32,088 bases of DNA from an uncultured Lachnospiraceae bacterium (GCA_946534145.1 CAMNCH010000001.1:1-32088), one strand, 5' to 3'. Shown: positions 1-8,662, counted from the stretch's first letter. Notes: a model not told the origin generated them from the sequence alone. A program made the numbers and translations.

Positions 1-94
1 AAATTCATATTGATACAAAACCCACCCCGGAAAAAACAAAAAGAGATATTTCGACAAAATCAAGCAATATTGCCACATCATTTTATAAGACTTC

Positions 95-103
95 TGATAT
101 AAT
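95..103 (+). promoter_or_regulatory. Extended -10 promoter for the MATE gene
   Basis: The sequence TGA followed by a perfect TATAAT (98-103) forms an extended -10 element 22 nt before the MATE start codon. No good -35 hexamer is found at 17 nt, which fits an extended -10 promoter. The rest of positions 1-124 is AT-rich with nothing else recognisable. Confidence 0.55.
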
Positions 104-124
104 AATTTCGAGAAGGAAGACAAA

Positions 125-1471
125 ATGAAGAAGTTTGACGGAAAAATAATATCAGAGACAATAGGAATGGCTTGGCCCGCAGTGGTGGAGTCTTTTTTTA
201 CTGCTTTTGTGGGTCTTGTGGATTCATATATGGTGAGCGGTCTCGGCAGTAATGCGGTGGCGGCGGTGGGACTTACCACCCAGCCCAAGTTCATGGGACT
301 GTCGCTGTTTTTTGCACTTAATGTATCTATTTCGGCGCTGGTGGCCAGAAGAAGGGGCGAGGACAGAAAAGAAGATGCCAACAGAATATTGGTATCGGCT
401 CTTTTATTTATTGTCATGGCGGCAGCAGTCATCAGCACGCTTCTTGTTACGTTTTCCGGCGGAATACTCAGATTCTGCGGTTCCAATGCGGATACACATG
501 ATGCGGCGGTAACATACTTTAACATCATCATGGGCGGCATGATTTTTAACTGTATCCAGATGGGTATCAATGCGGCTCAGAGGGGCGCGGGCAATACCAA
601 GATTACCATGCGCACCAATGTAACATCCAACCTTGTAAATATTGTATTTAACTACCTGCTTATCGGAGGCAATTTCGGTTTTCCGGCTCTGGGTATCAAG
701 GGTGCGGCAATCGCAACGGTTCTCGGTACGGTTGTAGCGAGCATAATGAGCGTGTTGTCATTGTTTGAGAAGGATTGTTTTGTTAGCATCCCTTATATTT
801 TGAAGAACAGGATTGTACCTGCCATATCGGCTTTTCAGTCGCTGGTTAAGGTGGGCTATTCCGTTTTCTTTGAACAGATGCTTATGCGTATCGGCTTCAT
901 GGCAACCTCCATTATGGCGGCCAAAATGGGCACGGCGCAGATGGCGGCTCATCAGGTGGGCATGAATATCATGAGTCTTTCTTTCTCCTTCGGAGACGGA
1001 CTTCAGGCTACGGCGGTGGCACTTATCGGACGAAGCCTCGGCCAGGCGAGAGAGGACCTGGCCAAAGAATACGGACGTACATGTCGAATGCTTGGCTTGT
1101 GTATTTCCGTGTGTCTTGCATTTTTCTACTTTTTCGGAGGAAAAATTCTTATGTCCGCCTTCTTTTCCGAGAAAGAAATTGTTAAAATAGGAGTGGGCAT
1201 TACCCGAATTATCATTCTGGTAGTAATATTCCAGGTTTCCCAGGTTATTTACATGGGATGCTTGAGGGGAGCGGGAGACACGGGCTATACGGCCATGGCT
1301 TCCATCATAAGCGTTACTGTTATCAGAACTGCTTTTTCCTACCTTTGCGGTTATATGCTGGGCTTTGGTATCAACGGTGTCTGGATGGGTATTCTTGCAG
1401 ACCAGGTATCAAGGTTCTTCTTTGGCTCCATAAGGTTTAAGCAGGGTAAATGGACCAAGATTAAAATATAG
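125..1471 (+). CDS. MATE family efflux transporter
   Basis: This 448-residue protein is almost entirely hydrophobic and has the length and two-lobed pattern of about 12 membrane helices typical of MATE (multidrug and toxic compound extrusion) antiporters. The N-terminal helix has the family-like stretch WPAVVESFFTAFVGLVDSYM, followed by a glycine/alanine-rich helix 2 region with AVAAVGLTTQP. The second lobe repeats the pattern (for example GTAQMAAHQVGMNIMSLSFS). MATE proteins exchange Na+ or H+ for cationic drugs or metabolites across the cytoplasmic membrane; the substrate cannot be read from the sequence. The start is supported by AAGGA 7 nt upstream and by the extended -10 promoter. The stop codon lies 18 nt before the SbcD-like gene and no terminator is visible between them, so they may be cotranscribed. 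Confidence 0.93.
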   Translation: MKKFDGKIISETIGMAWPAVVESFFTAFVGLVDSYMVSGLGSNAVAAVGLTTQPKFMGLSLFFALNVSISALVARRRGEDRKEDANRILVSALLFIVMAAAVISTLLVTFSGGILRFCGSNADTHDAAVTYFNIIMGGMIFNCIQMGINAAQRGAGNTKITMRTNVTSNLVNIVFNYLLIGGNFGFPALGIKGAAIATVLGTVVASIMSVLSLFEKDCFVSIPYILKNRIVPAISAFQSLVKVGYSVFFEQMLMRIGFMATSIMAAKMGTAQMAAHQVGMNIMSLSFSFGDGLQATAVALIGRSLGQAREDLAKEYGRTCRMLGLCISVCLAFFYFFGGKILMSAFFSEKEIVKIGVGITRIIILVVIFQVSQVIYMGCLRGAGDTGYTAMASIISVTVIRTAFSYLCGYMLGFGINGVWMGILADQVSRFFFGSIRFKQGKWTKIKI

Positions 1472-1489
1472 GAGAGACCTTTAACTGCC

Positions 1490-2596
1490 ATGAAAATCAT
1501 TCACTGCGCCGACATCCACCTTGACTCCAAACTCAGTGCCAATCTTACGCCCGAAAAGGCCAAAGAACGCAAGCGCGAGTTGTTGAGCACCTTCTTAAGG
1601 ATGGTGGATTACGCAGACATGAATGGTGTCACGGCAGTTTTAATTTGCGGTGATTTATTCGATACCGCACGCATTTCCGCACTTTCCATGAATTCTGTCA
1701 AGGATGCGATTGTGAAGCATCCGGGCATTGATTTCTATTTACTTAAAGGCAATCACGATTCCGATGCCTTTGTAGGTTCTTTTGAAGATATTCCCGATAA
1801 TCTTAAATTGTTTACCGACCGCTGGATTTCATACGAAACAGGCGAGACCGGCAATATTGTGATATATGGCGTTGAACTTGACGGGGATAACAGCAAGGCT
1901 GTTCAGGCAGGCTTTTCTCCCGACCCGCAGAAGATTAACATTGTCATGCTTCACGGTCAGCAGGCGGAAGCCGTATCCAAAGACAAGGCTGAGATAATTG
2001 ACCTTAAGCTCTTCAGAAACAAGGGCATCAATTACCTTGCCCTCGGTCATGTGCACGAGTACAAGTCCGAGCCTCTGGACGCTTACTGCAAGTACTGTTA
2101 TCCCGGCTGCCTTGAGGGGCGCGGTTTCGACGAGACAGGTGATCACGGCTTCGTGCTTCTTGATGTCAATGAAGAGACGGGAGAAGTGGCGGACAGGTTT
2201 GTTTCTTTTGCATACAGACATATCTATGAAGTGGCTGCAGATGTTACGGGGCTTAAGGATTCGCCGGCCATGCTGGAGTCGACAAAAAGAGCTCTGGCTG
2301 AGTCCGGCGCAGAGGACATTGACCTTGTGAAGGTGGTTCTTACGGGTGACGTGGACCCGGAATGCGAGAAGGACCCCGAGTTCATCAGAAAGTCTCTCGA
2401 AGACGATTACTACTTTATAAAAGTCTACGACAAAACCGCCATTAAAGTGGACCCTGCGGCCTATATGTACGACACTTCGTTAAAAGGCGAGTTTGTAAGA
2501 ATGGTTTTAGCCAAAGAAGACATTTCGGAAGAAGAAAAAGGCGAGATAGTCCGCATGGGACTTGAGGCCCTGATGGGAGGCAGCATAGTATTATGA
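1490..2596 (+). CDS. SbcD/YhaO-like DNA repair exonuclease (metallophosphoesterase)
   Basis: This 368-residue protein is the nuclease half of an Mre11-Rad50/SbcCD-type pair. All calcineurin-like phosphoesterase motifs are present in order: the first metal ligands in HCADIHLD (D8, H10), GDLFD (D55), GNHD (N88, H89, D90), LHG near residue 155, and GHVHE (H187, H189). The family uses two Mn2+ ions to cut DNA ends and hairpins. Its TGA stop overlaps the ATG of the downstream ATPase in an ATGA arrangement, which is strong evidence for translational coupling and a joint complex. The layout matches the B. subtilis YhaO-YhaN pair as well as SbcD-SbcC. The ribosome binding site AGGAGA overlaps the MATE stop codon and sits rather far (about 14 nt) from the start. 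Confidence 0.9.
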   Translation: MKIIHCADIHLDSKLSANLTPEKAKERKRELLSTFLRMVDYADMNGVTAVLICGDLFDTARISALSMNSVKDAIVKHPGIDFYLLKGNHDSDAFVGSFEDIPDNLKLFTDRWISYETGETGNIVIYGVELDGDNSKAVQAGFSPDPQKINIVMLHGQQAEAVSKDKAEIIDLKLFRNKGINYLALGHVHEYKSEPLDAYCKYCYPGCLEGRGFDETGDHGFVLLDVNEETGEVADRFVSFAYRHIYEVAADVTGLKDSPAMLESTKRALAESGAEDIDLVKVVLTGDVDPECEKDPEFIRKSLEDDYYFIKVYDKTAIKVDPAAYMYDTSLKGEFVRMVLAKEDISEEEKGEIVRMGLEALMGGSIVL

Positions 2597-5235
2597 GAAT
2601 ATTGTCCGTCCATGTGGAAAATTTCGGTAAGCTTTCCGACATTAACATAGATTTCAAAGAAGGCACCAACATTATCAAAGAAGACAACGGCTGGGGCAAG
2701 AGCACCCTTGCTACCTTCATACGCGCTCTTTTCTACGGACTGGAGGGCGACAACAAGCGTGACGACATTTCCTGCGAAAGAAAGCGCTTCGCCCCCTGGC
2801 AGGGAGGAGCCTTCGGCGGCAGCATGGTCTTTGAAACCCACGGTAAGACTTATTACCTTTCAAGATTCTTTGGCTCAAAGGCCGCTGAGGATTCTTTTGA
2901 ATTAAGGGACAATTCCACCAATCTGCCCTCCGCGGATTATTCCGACAAAATCGGCGAGGAACTCTTTCATATCAACAGTGAGTCCTTCATGAACACCGTA
3001 TTCATAAGCCAGAGCGATGCTTCGTCCTCCAAGGCTACGGATGACGTAAACGCCCGCCTCGGCAACATTTCCGACGGAATGGATTTAAACCGCTATGCGG
3101 TAGCGGAAGGAGTCATCAAGGATACCCTCAATGCCATGTCCGCCACCCGTAAGACAGGCGAGATATACAAAGACAAGACCAGAGCCTCCGCCATCAAGGC
3201 AGAGCTTCGTGCGGGAATAGGCTTACAGGACACCATTGCAAGTCTTGAGTCCCGTATCAAGTCGGTTAAGGCTGAGGCCGATTCCGTTAAGGCAGAACTC
3301 TCGGGTATCATGGAGCGCAAAAAAGAGGCAATGCGCCTCGAGCGTCTTGCTCATGACAAGAAAGCCTACGACGCCCTTACAGAAGAAGTCAGTCTCAAGG
3401 AAAGCCAGCTTCGCGAAAGAACGGCTCTCTTCCCCGACAAGGTTCCGTCCAAAGAAGAAGCCAAGGCTCTTGAAAATTTATCCTCAGCCCTCAAACAGGC
3501 CAAAGCCGTTTACGAGAGTACCGCTTTTAACGAAAGCGAAGAGGCTTTGTACAATAACCTTCTTTATACCTTCAAGGACGGCATTCCCGGCGAGCAGGAC
3601 CTTAAAGCCGCAACGGAAGATGCGGAGAAACTGGCCGGACTTCGTGCCGAGACTGCCAGAAATTCTTTAAGCGAGGCGGAAGCCGACAGGCTCAACCGTT
3701 TCAAGACTGTCTACAAAGACCCCAAGGACTTAAAAGACAGAACAGATGAAACTCTTTCCCGCTGGAACGAAAGAGCCCGCATGAAGGGGGAAATAAGACT
3801 TCTCGAGAAGGACTTATCCGACAAAGAATATATATATGATGAGAAAAAAGGCAGTCCCGTGCTTACGGTTGTGGGTCTCATCTTTTTAATAGCGGGAGCG
3901 GTGCTTATCGCCCTTGACTTTATTCCGGACTTTGACAATCCCGTTAATGTGCCTTTCCTGTCCTATGCACTTGCGGCTGCCGGCCTTGTTCTTTTGATAT
4001 TAAAGGCAGTTAAGGGCGCAGGCTTAAAGCAGGACAAGCGTGTTCTTGCGGCGGCAATAGGCGAGCTTCGGGAGGACATTTCACGATACAACGACGAAAT
4101 AGCCGACATAGAAGAGTCCACCGAGAATCTTCTGTATGATTGCGGCATAGCCTACGACGAGGCTTCGGTGCCCAAGGTGCTTCAGGGTCTTTTGATGGAT
4201 TCCTACGAATACAATGCTCTCTCCGACAAAGAAAGAGCGGCCGCGGCAACGGATTCTTTGGCCCTCTGCGCAGAGATTTCAAAGAGCATTAAGGATTATC
4301 TCTCGAAGTTCTCCGTATTTACGGACGAGCAGGGCTACATTGCCGCCCTTACGGAGCTTAAAGGCAAGGCCACACATTTCGAATCACTTCACGCAAAAAG
4401 CGTAAGCCACAGGGAAGCGGAGACTAAATGCAGGAGCATTTCCGATGAGATAAGGTATACCCTTGAGTCTTTCGGAATCGCCCCGGGACCGGACGTTTTT
4501 GAAACCGTTGAGAACGTTCTCGACACTCAGACCGAATGCGAATCCCTTCGCGAACTGGCTGCAGACGCCGTCGCCCGCCTCGAGGAGTTTAAGAAGACTC
4601 ACAATCCCGAGGAGCTTAGCACACCTCTTCCCGAGACTTTCGAGACTCCCGATATGCTCCATGCCAAAGAAGAAGAGCTTACCGCCCGCCTGGACGAACT
4701 CAAGGAAGCCCTTCGCATCGACGCCGCCAACCTTGACGGCTACCGCGAATCCTACGAGAACAATCTTGAAGAATCCGAGAAACTGGCGGAGCTTGAGGAG
4801 AGTATCGAATACAAAAAGAAGAAGCTTTCTTTGCTCGAAAAGACCGGCGAAATCCTTGCGGAAGCCAAAGAAAGTCTTACGGCCCGCTACATGGAGCCAC
4901 TCATGAAAGGTTTTACCAAATACTACTCGGTACTTACCGGCGAACCCGCCGATGCATACAGAATAGATGCCAACACCCGCATAACCGTTCTTGAAAAGGG
5001 ACGCCAGCGTTCAAGTGACACTTTGAGTGCCGGTTACAGAGACCTTTTGGGCTTCTGCATGCGTCTTGCCATGGCCGATGCCATGTATACCGGCGAAAAG
5101 CCCACCCTTATTATGGACGACCCCTTTGTGAACCTCGACGACAGGAAGATTAAGGGAGCGGAAAGACTTTTAAAAGAAGCGGGAGAGGACTACCAGATTA
5201 TTTATCTTACATGCAGGGACGAAAGAAGACTGTAA
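2593..5235 (+). CDS. YhaN/SbcC-like coiled-coil AAA ATPase with two central membrane-like helices
   Basis: This 880-residue protein has an ABC-type ATPase head split by long coiled coils. The Walker A motif is DNGWGKST (residues 31-38), with the first P-loop glycine replaced. The ABC signature is DTLSAGYRDLLGF near residues 809-821 and the Walker B is TLIMDDPFVNLDD near residue 838. The intervening region is rich in Glu, Lys and Leu heptads. SbcC and Rad50 carry a CxxC zinc hook at the coiled-coil apex; none is seen here. Instead residues about 422-476 hold two strongly hydrophobic stretches (around VVGLIFLIAGAVLIALDF and SYALAAAGLVLLIL) separated by an acidic loop, suggesting membrane attachment. 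It overlaps the nuclease gene by 4 nt, so the two probably act as a DNA-end processing complex. YhaN is the closest family I can name; the zinc-hook SbcC is less likely. Confidence 0.85.
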   Translation: MRILSVHVENFGKLSDINIDFKEGTNIIKEDNGWGKSTLATFIRALFYGLEGDNKRDDISCERKRFAPWQGGAFGGSMVFETHGKTYYLSRFFGSKAAEDSFELRDNSTNLPSADYSDKIGEELFHINSESFMNTVFISQSDASSSKATDDVNARLGNISDGMDLNRYAVAEGVIKDTLNAMSATRKTGEIYKDKTRASAIKAELRAGIGLQDTIASLESRIKSVKAEADSVKAELSGIMERKKEAMRLERLAHDKKAYDALTEEVSLKESQLRERTALFPDKVPSKEEAKALENLSSALKQAKAVYESTAFNESEEALYNNLLYTFKDGIPGEQDLKAATEDAEKLAGLRAETARNSLSEAEADRLNRFKTVYKDPKDLKDRTDETLSRWNERARMKGEIRLLEKDLSDKEYIYDEKKGSPVLTVVGLIFLIAGAVLIALDFIPDFDNPVNVPFLSYALAAAGLVLLILKAVKGAGLKQDKRVLAAAIGELREDISRYNDEIADIEESTENLLYDCGIAYDEASVPKVLQGLLMDSYEYNALSDKERAAAATDSLALCAEISKSIKDYLSKFSVFTDEQGYIAALTELKGKATHFESLHAKSVSHREAETKCRSISDEIRYTLESFGIAPGPDVFETVENVLDTQTECESLRELAADAVARLEEFKKTHNPEELSTPLPETFETPDMLHAKEEELTARLDELKEALRIDAANLDGYRESYENNLEESEKLAELEESIEYKKKKLSLLEKTGEILAEAKESLTARYMEPLMKGFTKYYSVLTGEPADAYRIDANTRITVLEKGRQRSSDTLSAGYRDLLGFCMRLAMADAMYTGEKPTLIMDDPFVNLDDRKIKGAERLLKEAGEDYQIIYLTCRDERRL

Positions 5236-5248
5236 ATGCAGTTTTCTC

Positions 5249-5277
5249 TTGTTAAATCAAGGCTTTGATGGTATTGT
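5249..5277 (+). promoter_or_regulatory. Possible sigma-A promoter before the small membrane protein
   Basis: TTGTTA (5249-5254) and TATTGT (5272-5277) are separated by exactly 17 nt. Each matches the consensus at 4 of 6 positions. The site lies about 50 nt before the start codon at 5329, in the only gap after the ATPase gene. It is a weak promoter match, so the call is tentative. Confidence 0.3.
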
Positions 5278-5328
5278 GATAGTTAGATTCGTGCCGATTT
5301 GCAGGCAGGTGCAGGAGGACAGAAGTTT

Positions 5329-5808
5329 ATGAGTTTTTTATCTGACTTAAGAAGATTATCGGGACAGCGCCGCAGTCATTCTTCAAGACAGGCATACGAA
5401 AACGGCAGGGCATACGAGCCCCGTTCTTTTGATATTCCCGTGCAAAAAGAAGAGGTGAAGGACAACATGGCGGACATTAAGACAGAACTTTCCAAGAATC
5501 TTGAAACCCTGGAGGGCATCAGATCCGAGGTGGAAGGGCTTAAGACTATTCCCGATTCGGTGAAGACTCTTATTGAAGAGCAGTCCAAAGACACCAAAGA
5601 AACCATCCACAGCGAGAACGTACGCGTATACAGAAACGTTCAGGCAGTAGTGGTGGACGAAGCCGCAAAGATTAAGGAGACTGTGGAAAAATCCAATTCC
5701 GCTGCCGACGGAAAGATTAACTCGGCAGTGGTGTTTGCGGTACTTGCTTTTGTGATTGCGGTTCTTCATTTTGCATTCGATATTCTTTGCCGCGCAGGTG
5801 TTTTCTAA
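5329..5808 (+). CDS. Unknown coiled-coil protein with C-terminal membrane anchor
   Basis: I do not recognise this 159-residue protein. The N-terminus (residues 1-40) is basic and rich in Arg and Ser. Residues about 45-130 are charged and probably form a coiled coil with alternating Lys/Glu and Val/Ile/Leu spacing. Residues about 133-155 form a single hydrophobic helix (AVVFAVLAFVIAVLHFAFDI), after which the protein ends within a few residues. It looks like a tail-anchored cytoplasmic protein. The ATG at 5329 was chosen because GCAGGAGGA lies 8-10 nt upstream; a longer in-frame reading from 5299 would place that ribosome binding site inside the gene. It lies between the DNA-repair pair and rpsB with its own possible promoter, so context gives no function. 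Confidence 0.7.
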   Translation: MSFLSDLRRLSGQRRSHSSRQAYENGRAYEPRSFDIPVQKEEVKDNMADIKTELSKNLETLEGIRSEVEGLKTIPDSVKTLIEEQSKDTKETIHSENVRVYRNVQAVVVDEAAKIKETVEKSNSAADGKINSAVVFAVLAFVIAVLHFAFDILCRAGVF

Positions 5809-5814
5809 AAGTAC

Positions 5815-5843
5815 TTGCCAAGGGCGAAATCTTATGATACAAT
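5815..5843 (+). promoter_or_regulatory. rpsB-tsf promoter
   Basis: TTGCCA (5815-5820) and TACAAT (5838-5843) are separated by exactly 17 nt. Both hexamers are close to the sigma-A consensus. This predicts a transcript starting near 5850 with about 130 nt of untranslated leader before rpsB. Confidence 0.7.
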
Positions 5844-5849
5844 CGGTAC

Positions 5850-5978
5850 GCTGTGACTAAAAGGCACGTGTGTTTTGTGTGCAATTTTGCGCATAACTCC
5901 CCGTCGGTGCTTCTTTAACGCGGAAGTTGACGGAAAGCGGAACCACACGGATGATTAACTAAAACGGAGGATTTTAAA
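5850..5978 (+). promoter_or_regulatory. Structured 5' leader of rpsB
   Basis: The predicted leader contains at least two hairpins: a 6-bp stem with an ATTT loop (5878-5893) and a longer interrupted stem pairing CCGTC (5901-5905) with GACGG (5929-5933), with an inner GCTTC/GAAGT stem. The rpsB ribosome binding site CGGAGG follows shortly before the ATG. A leader of this length before a ribosomal protein operon suggests autogenous control by S2, but this is inference from position and folding by eye only. Confidence 0.35.
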
Positions 5979-6740
5979 ATGAGCGTTATTTCAATGAAAC
6001 AGTTACTTGAAGCAGGTGTTCATTTCGGACACCAGACCCGTAGATGGAACCCTAAGATGGCTCCATACATCTTTACCGAGAGAAACGGTATCCACATCAT
6101 CGACCTTCAGAAGTCTGTAGGTAAGGTTGACGAAGCTTACAATGCAATTTCCGATATCGTAGCTCAGGGCGGTACCATACTTTTCGTTGGTACCAAGAAG
6201 CAGGCTCAGGACGCAGTTAAGACTGAAGCTGAGCGTTGCGGTATGTACTACGTTAACGAGAGATGGCTTGGCGGTATGCTTACCAACTTCAAGACCATTC
6301 AGTCCCGTATTGCACGTCTTAAAGCTATCGAGACCATGTCTCAGGACGGCACTTTCGACGTATTACCCAAGAAAGAAGTTATCAACATCAAGAAGGAATG
6401 GGAAAAGCTTGAGAAGAACCTTGGCGGTATCAAGGACATGAAGAGAATTCCCGACGCTATCTTTGTTGTAGATCCCAAGAAAGAGCACATCTGTGTTCAG
6501 GAAGCTCACGCACTCGGAATCACCTTACTCGGTATCGGTGACACCAACTGCGATCCTGAAGAACTTGACTATATTATTCCCGGTAATGATGATGCCATCA
6601 GAGCCGTAAAGCTTATCGTTTCCAAGATGGCTGACGCAGTTATCGAAGCCAACCAGGGTGAAACCGCTACAGCAGAAGACGCTAACGCAGACGCTGAAGT
6701 AGAAGCTACCGACATCGAAGAAGTAGCAGAAGAAGCTTAA
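5979..6740 (+). CDS. rpsB: 30S ribosomal protein S2
   Basis: This 253-residue protein is ribosomal protein S2, a component of the small subunit that binds late in assembly and is needed for S1 or mRNA docking in many bacteria. Family hallmarks are the opening [18 protein letters not shown], then [37 protein letters not shown] and [20 protein letters not shown]. The last 30 or so residues form an acidic Ala/Glu-rich tail, common in Clostridia. The start has GGAGG about 9 nt upstream. It is followed after 39 nt by tsf with no terminator, the standard bacterial pairing. Codon choice is strongly biased, as expected for high expression. Confidence 0.98.
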   Translation: MSVISMKQLLEAGVHFGHQTRRWNPKMAPYIFTERNGIHIIDLQKSVGKVDEAYNAISDIVAQGGTILFVGTKKQAQDAVKTEAERCGMYYVNERWLGGMLTNFKTIQSRIARLKAIETMSQDGTFDVLPKKEVINIKKEWEKLEKNLGGIKDMKRIPDAIFVVDPKKEHICVQEAHALGITLLGIGDTNCDPEELDYIIPGNDDAIRAVKLIVSKMADAVIEANQGETATAEDANADAEVEATDIEEVAEEA

Positions 6741-6779
6741 TTTTCACAATTTGAATAATATCATAAGGAGAATATAATC

Positions 6780-7865
6780 ATGGCAGACATTACCGCAAGC
6801 ATGGTAAAAGAATTACGTGAAATGACCGGTGCCGGCATGATGGATTGTAAGAAGGCACTTAACGAAACTAACGGCGACATGGAAGCCGCAGTTGATGTAC
6901 TTAGAAAGAGCGGCGCAGCCAAGGCTGAGAAGAAAGCAAGCCGTATCGCTGCAGAAGGTATTACCCGTACCGCTATCGAAGGCGGCAAGGCTGTTGTAGT
7001 AGAAGTTAACTCCGAAACAGACTTCGTTGCTAAAAATGAAACTTTCCAGACCTACGTTGAAGCAGTTGCAAAACAGGCTCTTGCTTCTTCCGCAGCTGAT
7101 GTTGAAGCTATGATGGATGAAAAGTGGATTGAGGATCCTTCCAAGACTGTTAAGGAAGTTTTGGTTGAGAAGACCGCTACAATCGGTGAGAAACTTTCCA
7201 TCAGAAGATTTGCCAAGGTTGAAGGCGACACTGTTGTATCTTACGTACACGGTGGCGGTAAGATCGGTGTTCTTGTAGCAGCTGACGGTGCTACCGGCGA
7301 CGCTGTCAAGGAAGCCCTTACCAACGTTGCAATGCAGGTTGCAGCTATGAACCCTACATACATCTCCAGAAACGACATTTCTGCTGATGCACTTGCAAAA
7401 GAGAAGGATATCACTCTTGAGAGCGCACTTAACGATCCTTTCTCACTTCCCAAGCCTATTCTTAACAAGCTCATCGAAAAGGCACTTAACGGTGTATGGA
7501 GCGATGCAGACAAGGCTATCTACGAAGAGAAGAAGACCAACATGAACTATCTTCCCAACTTCTTATCCGATGCAGCCAAGGCTCAGCTTGCAGAACTTGC
7601 ACTTGCTGACAAGGCTAACATCTCCGGCGATAAGATTTTCGCAGGCCTCGTTGAAGGACGTATCTCCAAGCACTTAAAGGAAATCTGCCTTCTCGATCAG
7701 GTTTACGTTAAGGCTGAAGACGGCAAGCAGTCCGTTGGCGCTTACCTTAAGACCGTTGATGCCAACATCACCGTTACCAAGTTCGTTCGTTTCGAAGTTG
7801 GTGAAGGTATGGAGAAGAAGGTTGACGACTTCGCAGCAGAAGTTGCAGCTCAGGCAGGTTTATAA
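6780..7865 (+). CDS. tsf: Elongation factor Ts, with an expanded coiled-coil region
   Basis: EF-Ts is the nucleotide exchange factor that regenerates EF-Tu-GTP. The N-terminal UBA-like domain (MVKELREMTGAGMMDCKKAL) and the signature VEVNSETDFVAKNE are intact, and the C-terminus ends with FVRFEVGEGMEKKVDDFAAE as in other EF-Ts. At 361 residues it is longer than the usual 280-310. The extra length, roughly 50-60 residues, lies between about residues 210 and 290, just where E. coli EF-Ts has its dimerising coiled-coil hairpin, and precedes EGRISKHLKEICLLDQ. The reading frame is open and codon use matches rpsB, so the insert looks genuine. AAGGAG lies about 10 nt before the start; a terminator follows. 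Confidence 0.97.
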   Translation: MADITASMVKELREMTGAGMMDCKKALNETNGDMEAAVDVLRKSGAAKAEKKASRIAAEGITRTAIEGGKAVVVEVNSETDFVAKNETFQTYVEAVAKQALASSAADVEAMMDEKWIEDPSKTVKEVLVEKTATIGEKLSIRRFAKVEGDTVVSYVHGGGKIGVLVAADGATGDAVKEALTNVAMQVAAMNPTYISRNDISADALAKEKDITLESALNDPFSLPKPILNKLIEKALNGVWSDADKAIYEEKKTNMNYLPNFLSDAAKAQLAELALADKANISGDKIFAGLVEGRISKHLKEICLLDQVYVKAEDGKQSVGAYLKTVDANITVTKFVRFEVGEGMEKKVDDFAAEVAAQAGL

Positions 7866-7886
7866 GATATACTTTCTAAAATACGG

Positions 7887-7914
7887 GAGGCGGTTAGCAA
7901 TAACCGCCTCTTTT
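7887..7914 (+). terminator. Rho-independent terminator of rpsB-tsf
   Basis: A perfect 10-bp stem GAGGCGGTTA / TAACCGCCTC closes on a GCAA tetraloop and is followed by TTTT. It lies 21 nt after the tsf stop codon. Confidence 0.9.
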
Positions 7915-7933
7915 AAGTACAGAGATTGGTGAC

Positions 7934-8662
7934 ATGAAAGAAAAAAGTGCATTTTTAAAAGGAATGCGGGACGGCTTTCCCATAGGCCTAGGTTATTTTG
8001 CCGTATCCTTTTCACTTGGAATAATTGCCAAAAAAGGCGGCCTTACGCCCATTATAGGTTTCTTTTCAAGTCTCTTTGTAAGAGCCTCGGCGGGAGAGTA
8101 TGCGGGCTACACATCCATAGCCACCCACGCCTCATACTGGGAACTGGTTATCATCACTGTTATAGCCAATGCTAGATATCTTCTTATGAACTGTGCATTG
8201 AGCCAGAAATTCAGCTCCGCTACAGGTATAGTCAAAAGAATACTGGTAGGCGCCTGTTGTACCGATGAAATCTTCGGTATATCCATAGCCTGGCCCGGAT
8301 ATTTGAAACCGGCCTACACATTCGGAGCCACAGCCATAGCGGGTCCCATGTGGGCTCTCGGAACCGCTCTTGGCATCGTTGCGGGAGGAACCCTTCCCGT
8401 GCGTGCAGTATCCGCTTTAAGTGTGGCACTTTACGGAATGTTCTTAGCCATTATCGTACCGCCTTCCAAGAAGGACAAAGCAGTGGCCATAGCAGTGGCG
8501 GCCAGCTTTGCGCTGAGCTATTTATTTAGCATTCTTCCTGTTGTGAAGACTATCAGCGCAGGCACCCGTACCATCATCCTTACCATCGTAATAGCGGCAG
8601 TAGCGGCGATACTTAAGCCCGTGCCTGATTTACCCGAGGATGGAGGTGACGTCAATGAGTGA
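7934..8662 (+). CDS. azlC: AzlC family branched-chain amino acid permease, large subunit
   Basis: This 242-residue membrane protein is the large subunit of the AzlCD (YgaZH, LIV-E type) exporter for branched-chain amino acids. Recognisable features are the opening GMRDGFPIGLGYFAVSFSLG, the FVRASAGEYAGY stretch in the first helical hairpin, and NARYLLMNCALSQKF, all typical of the family. The downstream gene is the matching small subunit and overlaps it slightly, so they are translationally linked. The start follows a weak GGTGA site only a few nt upstream. The gene begins 20 nt after the tsf terminator and no separate promoter is evident, so it may depend on readthrough. Confidence 0.93.
   Translation: MKEKSAFLKGMRDGFPIGLGYFAVSFSLGIIAKKGGLTPIIGFFSSLFVRASAGEYAGYTSIATHASYWELVIITVIANARYLLMNCALSQKFSSATGIVKRILVGACCTDEIFGISIAWPGYLKPAYTFGATAIAGPMWALGTALGIVAGGTLPVRAVSALSVALYGMFLAIIVPPSKKDKAVAIAVAASFALSYLFSILPVVKTISAGTRTIILTIVIAAVAAILKPVPDLPEDGGDVNE

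Noticed and set aside
1829..2221. 130-codon minus-strand frame inside the SbcD-like gene
   Set aside because: The plus-strand protein has all phosphoesterase motifs in this stretch; the other frame has no recognisable features.
2593..5235. Zinc hook (CxxC) in the coiled-coil ATPase
   Set aside because: The few cysteines in the coiled-coil region are isolated; no CxxC pair is present.
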